DNA from: an uncultured Oscillospiraceae bacterium
Lineage (GTDB): Bacteria > Bacillota > Clostridia > Oscillospirales > Oscillospiraceae
NCBI GenBank assembly: GCA_934515035.1
Contig: CAKSXP010000109.1
Coordinates: 1 to 6,323, forward strand
Reading direction: 5' to 3'
DNA: 6,323 nt
Shown here: positions 1 to 5,489 of the stretch, piece by piece
Layout: every line of letters begins with the position of its first letter
Numbering within the stretch: position 1 is the stretch's first letter
Made by a program: the position numbers and the translations under genes
The notes under the pieces: model-generated
What the model was told of the DNA's origin: nothing
The model's database searches: none
The model's input: the letters and a program-made list of their open reading frames with translations, nothing else

Positions 1-1
1 C

Positions 2-703
2 CTGTATACCTTCGTTATAACCATATACAAAAGCTCCCAGTATGATTTCCTGTTTTTCTACATGGCAAATCATCCGGACAAAAACGCAAAAGAATGCCTT
101 GATAACGCTGCCGCCATTGCAAAGGATCACATCATCGGCATAATTGTCGCGCGGCTAAGCTTTATAGGGTGGTATATCCTTAACTTCTTCACGTTCAATC
201 TGCTCAGCATTTTCTACATAACTCCATATGTTAATCTGACTCTGACAGAGCTGTATAAGCAGATGTCCGGAGAGAGCGCGCATGGAGCGGGTCACTCTGC
301 GGCAAATCAGCCGTCCAACAACGGCGGAACCGCCTATATGCCGAACAGCGCCGGCGGCGCACAGAATCAGCGCGGAAACGGCGTTGGTTCGCATAAGATA
401 GTTGGCCTGAGCGGTATGTATTCCGGCTCGTCTTTTGATATCGCGCCAAATCAGCAGATCTGCATAGGCCGTGATCCCGCATATTGCCAGATAGTTATAA
501 GCAGCGGCGGTGAAAGCGTCAGCCGCAAACACTGTCTTATCCAGTATGACGGAAACGCCGGATGTTTCTACGTGACCGATTATTCAAGCAACGGAACTTT
601 CCTCGAAAACGGAGCCAAGCTCAACCATAACGTTCCCACTCCGTTGAATGCCGGGAGTGTCATTGTTCTCGGCAACCGCTCCAATGTATTCAGACTTCAA
701 TAA
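2..703 (+). CDS. DUF975-like membrane domain fused to FHA domain, 5' partial
   Basis: The frame is open from the window edge, so the ATG at 62 is an internal Met and the true start lies upstream. Numbering from that Met, residues 1-68 resemble the C-terminal part of the DUF975 membrane family: an NPDKNAKEC segment, an LSFIGW motif (32-37), and a TPY followed by a Leu/Tyr-rich stretch (54-65). Hydrophobic residues 24-62 probably form one or two membrane passes. A Gly/Asn/Ser/Ala-rich linker (about 70-112) leads to an FHA domain (about 113-213) with the hallmark residues G136-R137, S154-R155-K156-H157 and S176-N177-G178-T179. FHA domains bind phosphothreonine peptides, so this is probably a membrane-tethered phospho-reader for the kinase encoded two genes downstream; that partnership is inferred from position. 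Domain calls are by motif. The FHA call is firm and the DUF975 call is good but rests on a partial domain. Confidence 0.88.
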   Translation: MYTFVITIYKSSQYDFLFFYMANHPDKNAKECLDNAAAIAKDHIIGIIVARLSFIGWYILNFFTFNLLSIFYITPYVNLTLTELYKQMSGESAHGAGHSAANQPSNNGGTAYMPNSAGGAQNQRGNGVGSHKIVGLSGMYSGSSFDIAPNQQICIGRDPAYCQIVISSGGESVSRKHCLIQYDGNAGCFYVTDYSSNGTFLENGAKLNHNVPTPLNAGSVIVLGNRSNVFRLQ

Positions 704-713
704 TTCTTCTGCA

Positions 714-720
714 CGGAGGT
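714..720 (+). promoter_or_regulatory. Ribosome binding site for the Big2 membrane protein gene
   Basis: The sequence CGGAGGT is a strong match to the anti-Shine-Dalgarno sequence and lies 8 bases before the ATG at 729. It supports that start over any later Met. Confidence 0.8.
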
Positions 721-728
721 CCTGACCC

Positions 729-1487
729 ATGGTCCAGCAAAACAACGGTAAAAAAAGAAGCGCGCTGTCGGAAGCGGTTTTTCCGTCATCGGTGCCGCTT
801 GCCATACGAATACTTTCGGTAATAGCCGCCGCTGTTTTGCTGACCGCGGGAGCTCTGTTCGCTTCCGGCTATTTTTCGGAAGAAAGCGAACCGGAGGACC
901 GGACGTATTCTCCCCTGCCCACGGTTACTGACGGGCCGGAGCGGCCCGAAGAAAGCACACTGCCGCAGACGGATGTCCCGGTGCTGACTGATATCCCGTC
1001 CAGCCCCTCCGAACCTGACCCTGCCGGGCTTACGCTTTGCGGAGGAAGCGGCACGATATATTCCGGCGGAGAGGCCATCGTTCTCCATGTTGGAGAAAGC
1101 GCAAGTCTTGAGCTTCTGGCGGACGGAGAGCCTGTCAGTGCAGAAGATATAACATGGAAAAGCTTTGACGAGACGGTAGTTTCTGTTGACGGCGGAACGC
1201 TGACTGCTCTTTCCGTCGGCGAAACACAGTGCCGTGCCACCTATTCTTTAAACAACCGCTCCATAAGCATCACGGTTACTGTGAAAGAAACAGAAACCGC
1301 TCCTCCTGCCAGTTCCGCTCCCAAGCCGTCCGGGCCGCCTGCTTCGACGGCTACGCCGGCTCCAACTGTTACGCCGGTGGAACCGCCTGCTCCGACGGAG
1401 ACACCTACTCCAACGCCAAAGCTCAGGCCTGCCAATCCGTTTCCGTCCTCACCCGTGCCGGGCGACGGAACCGGTGAGGCTCCTTGA
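729..1487 (+). CDS. Single-pass membrane protein with extracellular Big2 (Ig-like) domain and Pro/Thr-rich tail
   Basis: This 252-residue protein has a short basic cytoplasmic N-terminus, one transmembrane helix at about 24-47, and an extracellular remainder (N-in, C-out). Residues 50-100 are a Pro/Ser/Thr/Glu-rich stalk. Residues 101-186 look like a bacterial Ig-like group 2 domain, with the pattern ITWKSFDETVVSVDGG, then LTALSVGET and a closing ITVTV strand. C104 and C168 could form a disulfide. Residues 188-252 are a low-complexity Pro/Thr/Ala tail. There is no LPXTG sorting motif and no lipobox. The gene starts 25 bases after the FHA gene and ends 40 bases before the kinase gene, so it is almost certainly co-transcribed with both. 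Big2 domains occur in many surface proteins and often mediate adhesion or wall contact. A specific function here is unknown; a surface or wall-contact role in the kinase module is inference. Confidence 0.85.
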   Translation: MVQQNNGKKRSALSEAVFPSSVPLAIRILSVIAAAVLLTAGALFASGYFSEESEPEDRTYSPLPTVTDGPERPEESTLPQTDVPVLTDIPSSPSEPDPAGLTLCGGSGTIYSGGEAIVLHVGESASLELLADGEPVSAEDITWKSFDETVVSVDGGTLTALSVGETQCRATYSLNNRSISITVTVKETETAPPASSAPKPSGPPASTATPAPTVTPVEPPAPTETPTPTPKLRPANPFPSSPVPGDGTGEAP

Positions 1488-1516
1488 AAGAAAAACTCTT
1501 CCAGTCAATTAGAATC

Positions 1517-1520
1517 GAGG
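1517..1520 (+). promoter_or_regulatory. Ribosome binding site for the kinase gene
   Basis: GAGG lies 7 bases before the ATG at 1528. It fixes the kinase start, which places the glycine loop about 20 residues from the N-terminus, as expected for PknB-type kinases. It also argues against the overlapping short frame that begins at 1484. Confidence 0.7.
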
Positions 1521-1527
1521 TAACACA

Positions 1528-3627
1528 ATGTCTGATATACACAGTTTTGCGCCGCTTTGGGGCACCTGGGAGATTGACGATCTTATCGGTCAGGGAAGCC
1601 ACGGCAAGGTGTACAGAGCACATAGAGTCGAATACGGGCAAAGCAAAACATATTTTGCCGCTATAAAACATATTTCCATCCCTCAGGATAAAAACGAAGT
1701 TGACAGTCTCTATTCTGACGGCGTGGTCAACGATGCTAAGTCTCTTAATGCGTATTATGAGAACGTTCTCAAGAGGCTGCTGCGTGAGATAGATATCAAT
1801 GTCAGCCTTAAGGGACACACAAACATCGTTTCATATGAGGACCATATGGTCATACCCAAGAAGGTCGGTCCCGGATATGACATTTTCATCCGTATGGAGC
1901 TTCTCACTCCCCTGCCCCGGCTGCTCCAGCAGCGCGCGATAACCGAAAACGAGGTACGCAGGCTCGGCATTGACATGTGCTCCGCACTTGAGGTCATGAG
2001 CAGCCAGAATATTCTTCACCGCGATGTAAAGCCAAGCAATATTTTTGTCAGTGACAACGGCGAATTCAAGCTTGGCGATTTCGGCGTTTCGCGATCTCTT
2101 GACAGCGCAAACGGCGGCGTTACGATAGCCGGAACGCTGAATTATATGGCTCCGGAACTCAACCGCGGACAGGCCGTAAGCTTTCGTTCCGATATTTATT
2201 CACTTGGTCTTGTTCTGTATCGCCTGTGCAACGCCAACAGACCTCCCTTTGTCGCGCTTCCTCCCGCACCCGTAACAGCGGATGACATAGAAAAATCAAA
2301 CGGCATGCGCTTTTCCGGTCAACCGATCCCGGCACCGGCCTATGCCTCCCCTGCTCTGAGCGCGATCATTCTCCGCGCGTGCCGCTTTTCGCCGGAGGAA
2401 AGGTTCTCAAACGCGTCCGAAATGAAGCAGGCGCTCATGGGCGGCCCTGTATTTACAGGACAACCCGCCGGAACATATGCCGAACAGCCCACAGGATACC
2501 AAAACGAAAAAACTGTTTCCGCTTATTCCACGGGATATAATAACGGCAACGGCTTCGGCGGTTACAGCTCCAATAGCGCGAAAGATGCCGGAAAGAAAAA
2601 CAGCGGCTCCAATAATAAGACGCTGATGATCGCACTGATAGGAGTATGTGCGGTGCTTCTGGTCGTGCTTATCGCCGCTTTGGCTCTGCGCGGGTGCCAG
2701 CCGCAGGGGGACGAGCCGGGAGACAGCAGCACGGTCGCCAGTACCGTTTCGCCACGGGAAACTCAGAAGCCCGACGACAGCGCTGCCGTCTCGTCCGAAC
2801 CTGTAAGCACGCCGCGACCGGTAATCGACAGCACTCCGACTCCGGAACCCATAAAAGAAACGCTTATAGACGAATATGAGCTTGAAAGGCTTCTTGACAG
2901 TTATGCGCCGTATTCCAGCGCTTCCGTGTTCGTTTCGGATATAACCCGCGGAATGCAGTATTCCGCCGGTTACGCCTATTCACAGTCGATCTCTTCCGCA
3001 TTGATAAATATCCCGATCATGCTGACCGTTTTGTATGATGTCGATAACGGCTTTATAAGAATGAGCGACGAGGCATATTTTGACTATCAGCTCAACGGCA
3101 GAGGCTATTTGTCGTCGGCAAATGACGGCGATTATATTCAGATATCAACGCTTATGTATGCCATGCTCAGTTACAGTGACAATAATGCCGCCAATTCGCT
3201 CATGGACTATCTGGGATTCAGCCATATAGAGGATGTCTGCGCCTATTACGGCTTTGACAGCGTTGTCGTTAACGCCAAAATCGGCTATACCACCAGCAGC
3301 AGCGAAAACTATGTCAGCACCGCGGATGTTGCCGGAATACTTGAGCTTATCTGGAACGGCGAATTTTCCGGCGGCCGGCAGTATCTCAAGGATAATATGC
3401 GCATTATCGACTCCACCGCCGGAAGCGGGATCGGCTCGGGTATTACCGGGAATTACAGCTATATGAACCACAATGGCGTTCGCAGCAATTTGTATAATGA
3501 GGCTGCGATCGTGGACAATGGATATGAGACATACATAATCGTCTGCATGTGCTGCGGAGATACCCAGAGCCAGCTTATGACCTGCGCTTCAATGGTCAGC
3601 TCTTATGTCCATTCCTGCCTGAAATGA
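1528..3627 (+). CDS. Transmembrane Ser/Thr protein kinase with degenerate beta-lactamase-fold ectodomain
   Basis: This 699-residue protein has a cytoplasmic PknB/PrkC-like kinase domain (about 15-305). All catalytic elements are present: glycine loop GQGSHGKVY (21-29), ATP-binding K47, alpha-C E87, catalytic loop HRDVKPSN (164-171), DFG 184-186, activation-loop Thr199 and Thr203, APE 208-210 and D222. About 40 residues separate K47 from E87, roughly 20 more than in PknB. A Gly/Asn/Tyr/Ser-rich juxtamembrane region (308-363) precedes one transmembrane helix (366-387), then a Pro/Ser/Thr stalk (391-445). PASTA repeats, usual in Firmicute kinases, are absent. Instead residues 447-699 resemble class A beta-lactamase-like proteins (PF13354 type). 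SDN is kept (550-552), but the SxxK position reads A491-L-I-N494 and KTG reads H648-N-G650, so serine acyl chemistry looks impossible. The ectodomain is probably a ligand sensor that controls the kinase. The kinase and fold assignments are strong; the ligand is unknown. Confidence 0.93.
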   Translation: MSDIHSFAPLWGTWEIDDLIGQGSHGKVYRAHRVEYGQSKTYFAAIKHISIPQDKNEVDSLYSDGVVNDAKSLNAYYENVLKRLLREIDINVSLKGHTNIVSYEDHMVIPKKVGPGYDIFIRMELLTPLPRLLQQRAITENEVRRLGIDMCSALEVMSSQNILHRDVKPSNIFVSDNGEFKLGDFGVSRSLDSANGGVTIAGTLNYMAPELNRGQAVSFRSDIYSLGLVLYRLCNANRPPFVALPPAPVTADDIEKSNGMRFSGQPIPAPAYASPALSAIILRACRFSPEERFSNASEMKQALMGGPVFTGQPAGTYAEQPTGYQNEKTVSAYSTGYNNGNGFGGYSSNSAKDAGKKNSGSNNKTLMIALIGVCAVLLVVLIAALALRGCQPQGDEPGDSSTVASTVSPRETQKPDDSAAVSSEPVSTPRPVIDSTPTPEPIKETLIDEYELERLLDSYAPYSSASVFVSDITRGMQYSAGYAYSQSISSALINIPIMLTVLYDVDNGFIRMSDEAYFDYQLNGRGYLSSANDGDYIQISTLMYAMLSYSDNNAANSLMDYLGFSHIEDVCAYYGFDSVVVNAKIGYTTSSSENYVSTADVAGILELIWNGEFSGGRQYLKDNMRIIDSTAGSGIGSGITGNYSYMNHNGVRSNLYNEAAIVDNGYETYIIVCMCCGDTQSQLMTCASMVSSYVHSCLK
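2866..3624 (+). other. Pseudo-beta-lactamase sensor domain of the kinase
   Basis: Residues 447-699 of the kinase align by eye with the gene that follows. The pairs are IPIMLTVLYD with LFIAGAVYD after the SxxK helix, YSDNNAANSLMDYLG with VSDNESANNLIRQLG, and YVSTADVAGILELIWNG with LVSAADCARVLEMIYNG. There is no Lys anywhere between residue 455 and the SDN motif, so no alternative SxxK can be placed. The C-terminal part carries a Cys cluster (C673, C675, C676, C686, C697). Confidence 0.8.
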
Positions 3628-3630
3628 GGA
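3626..3630 (+). promoter_or_regulatory. Ribosome binding site overlapping the kinase stop codon
   Basis: TGAGGATGATTTATG joins the kinase TGA stop (3625-3627) to the next start at 3637. The GAGG sits inside and just after the stop, 7 bases before the ATG. This arrangement suggests translational coupling, so the kinase and the downstream enzyme would be made together. Confidence 0.7.
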
Positions 3631-3636
3631 TGATTT

Positions 3637-4650
3637 ATGAAAAACTCCCGGTTTTTGACCATATTATTTATTCTATCGATCCTGATCGCGTTTTTCCTTG
3701 GCTTCTTTGTCGGAGGAATAATAAGAGATTCGGGCGGTAAGGAAGCGCCAACGGAGCCTCCGGTGCAGACCGCGGCTGAAGAGTCTCCGTCGGATGCCCC
3801 TTCGGAGACCGTGTCGACTGAGCCTGAGCCGACAGCGGCGCAGCCCGTTGAGACGGACGAGCCTGTCGATGAGCCGGTTTCCGACCCTTCGGCTGAAAAC
3901 GGCGATATCGATCTCAGCGGACTTAAAGCGTCGCTGGACACAAGGTTTGCAGACTATATCAGCGACTGGGTCGTTCTTGTGGAGGACCTTCAAAGCGGCG
4001 AACAGATAACTTCTGCGACAAACGGCCTCACCGCATCGTCACCGGTTACGTCGGCGAGCGTTATCAAGCTTTTCATTGCCGGAGCCGTCTATGACGCTGC
4101 GGCAAAAGATGGTAAAGAAATTGATGAACTTACCGAGATATCTCTGAAAAACATGATCTCGGTCAGCGATAATGAATCGGCAAATAATCTTATTCGTCAG
4201 CTTGGCAATGAAGACGACGCCAGCGGATTTGCGGCTGTCAATGCCTTTATAGAAAGCATAGGCTGCTCATCAACAAAACTGAACAGATTTTTTCTTGGTG
4301 AAGGCGAGGAGAATCTTGTATCAGCCGCGGACTGTGCCAGGGTGCTGGAAATGATTTATAACGGCACGTATGTCAGCCAGCAGGCATCTGATGATATATT
4401 GGAGATGCTGAAAAATCAGGAACGTACACGGAAAATCCCGTCCGGCCTTACTGATTTCAGCGGCGTGAGCTCAGCAAACAAAACCGGAGAACTGGATAAT
4501 ACTGAAAATGATGTCGCCATTGTCTATACCCCAAACGGAGACTATATCCTTTGCATACTAGCTTCCAAAATCAACAACAGAGATGGAGCGTTGGAAACCA
4601 TCACAGAGATATCAAGAGAAGTTTGTAGGTTTTACAATCCGGGCGAATAA
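3637..4650 (+). CDS. Membrane-anchored class A beta-lactamase-like serine hydrolase
   Basis: This 337-residue protein has an N-terminal hydrophobic helix (about 6-29) with no lipobox Cys and no clear signal-peptidase site, so it is probably an uncleaved N-in anchor. An acidic Pro/Glu/Thr stalk follows (about 35-90). Residues 95-335 form a class A beta-lactamase-like domain (PF13354 type) with S141-V-I-K144 (SxxK), S177-D-N179 (SDN) and K282-T-G284 (KTG), so the acylation machinery looks complete. The omega loop reads S212-T-K-L-N216, with Ser where class A beta-lactamases have deacylating Glu166. Efficient penicillin hydrolysis is therefore doubtful; a wall-peptide hydrolase, esterase or penicillin-binding role fits better, though the substrate cannot be read from sequence. 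It lies 9 bases after the kinase gene, and its domain is a paralogue of the kinase ectodomain. It is the last gene of the operon, ahead of a strong terminator. Confidence 0.9.
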   Translation: MKNSRFLTILFILSILIAFFLGFFVGGIIRDSGGKEAPTEPPVQTAAEESPSDAPSETVSTEPEPTAAQPVETDEPVDEPVSDPSAENGDIDLSGLKASLDTRFADYISDWVVLVEDLQSGEQITSATNGLTASSPVTSASVIKLFIAGAVYDAAAKDGKEIDELTEISLKNMISVSDNESANNLIRQLGNEDDASGFAAVNAFIESIGCSSTKLNRFFLGEGEENLVSAADCARVLEMIYNGTYVSQQASDDILEMLKNQERTRKIPSGLTDFSGVSSANKTGELDNTENDVAIVYTPNGDYILCILASKINNRDGALETITEISREVCRFYNPGE

Positions 4651-4698
4651 AAAATGCACGATAACTGTTTCTGAACCGAAATATTCGAGCAAATGCAA

Positions 4699-4741
4699 AT
4701 GTCTTGCCGTCTGCAAATTGCAGGCGGCAAGACATTTTTTT
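4699..4741 (+). terminator. Intrinsic terminator between converging operons
   Basis: The arms 4699-4715 and 4719-4735 pair over about 17 base pairs with one G-T wobble (4710/4724), centred on 4717. Seven Ts follow at 4735-4741. It lies 48 bases after the stop of the beta-lactamase-like gene. On the minus strand the hairpin is followed by TTTGCATTT, a weaker T-rich tract, so it may also terminate the methyltransferase transcript. Confidence 0.9.
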
Positions 4742-4766
4742 GATGGGATGTCAATTGATAGATATC

Positions 4767-5483
4767 TTACTTTTTTCGCAGCACGATTTTGATAAAGTTC
4801 AAATACTTTCCGCCTCCGGCTTCCATGGCTTTGCGGTCGCCTATCGCATATTCATTTTCCTGCCGGAGCCAGTCATCCCAGACCTCTTCATTTGATTCCA
4901 TCTGGCTTACTTCGATGACATCTGCCTCCCTGCTCTGACTGACCATACCGCGCCAGTAATCCACATCATGCATATAGTCAAGCTGTTCAGGCGTCCAGGA
5001 CAGCAGCAATTCCGGCGGCAGATGTTCGTGGCAGTCCCGTTTCATGCCCGGGATCGCGATATAGATATAACCGCCTTTTTTGACAAACGGCAGCAGTTTC
5101 CGGTCAAGATACTCCGGATCACGACCGAAATAGTTATAGGAATCGGTGCTGATAACACTGTCGAAAAATTCCTTATCAAAAGGCAGCGCTGCGGCGTCTG
5201 CCTTGACCGGGATTATTTCTGCTTCCGACAACCCATATTCCCGGAAGAAAAGCCTGTTTTCCTCCGGATCGCTCCACAGATCTGCGGCGTATACGGTAAA
5301 TCCGTATTCCTTTGCCAGAAACACGCTTGTCAGGCCCTGTCCGCTGCCAAGATCACATACAACGCTTCCCTTGGGGATATGGTGACCTGTCAGTAATTCT
5401 TCTTCGAGCTTCACCGGATTCGGGCCCATGATCTTCGCAAGAAATTCCGGTGTGCAGTATTTTTCACTCAGCGGATAATTCAT
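4767..5483 (-). CDS. Class I SAM-dependent methyltransferase
   Basis: This 238-residue protein has a Rossmann-type methyltransferase core. Motif I is VVCDLGSGQG (41-50), the acidic residue ending strand beta-2 is D68 in AADLW, motif III is KADAAALPF with D96 (94-102), and the motif IV region is FDSVISTDSYNYFG (107-120). A KKGGYIYIAIPG strand-turn (135-146) matches the post-motif IV region of small-molecule methyltransferases. The N-terminal 35 residues and the Trp/Glu-rich C-terminal part (about 160-215) may form the substrate lid. It resembles generic Clostridia methyltransferases of the SmtA/UbiE-like type, and the substrate is not identifiable. It starts 6 bases after the rsgA stop, which suggests co-transcription, but a shared function with RsgA is not implied by its sequence. 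Confidence 0.88.
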   Translation of the reverse strand: MNYPLSEKYCTPEFLAKIMGPNPVKLEEELLTGHHIPKGSVVCDLGSGQGLTSVFLAKEYGFTVYAADLWSDPEENRLFFREYGLSEAEIIPVKADAAALPFDKEFFDSVISTDSYNYFGRDPEYLDRKLLPFVKKGGYIYIAIPGMKRDCHEHLPPELLLSWTPEQLDYMHDVDYWRGMVSQSREADVIEVSQMESNEEVWDDWLRQENEYAIGDRKAMEAGGGKYLNFIKIVLRKK

Positions 5484-5489
5484 ATGTTA

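Noticed and set aside
1290..1484. Tandem repeat in the Pro/Thr-rich tail of the Big2 protein
   Set aside because: The DNA shows biased composition (CCG, ACG, CCT codons) with no regular repeat unit, so it is low complexity and not a true tandem array.
1484..1666. A 60-residue plus-strand frame overlapping the start of the kinase gene
   Set aside because: It shares most of its length with the kinase N-terminal coding sequence in another frame, shows no recognisable domain, and the kinase start has its own good ribosome binding site.
2680..2700. Possible lipobox (LALRGC) in the kinase after the hydrophobic segment
   Set aside because: The segment is internal, after a cytoplasmic kinase domain, so it is a transmembrane anchor; the Cys is at the membrane exit and is not a lipoprotein N-terminus.
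3145..3471. A 108-residue minus-strand frame within the kinase ectodomain
   Set aside because: It is antisense to a domain supported by alignment with the next gene. Its translation looks like low-information Ala/Gly/Ile sequence.
3637..4650. Calling the last operon gene a beta-lactam resistance gene
   Set aside because: The Glu166 equivalent is missing and the gene sits in a signalling operon. The motifs support a serine active site but not antibiotic hydrolysis.
4968..5396. A 142-residue plus-strand frame opposite the methyltransferase
   Set aside because: It is fully antisense to a gene with clear methyltransferase motifs and its translation has no family resemblance.
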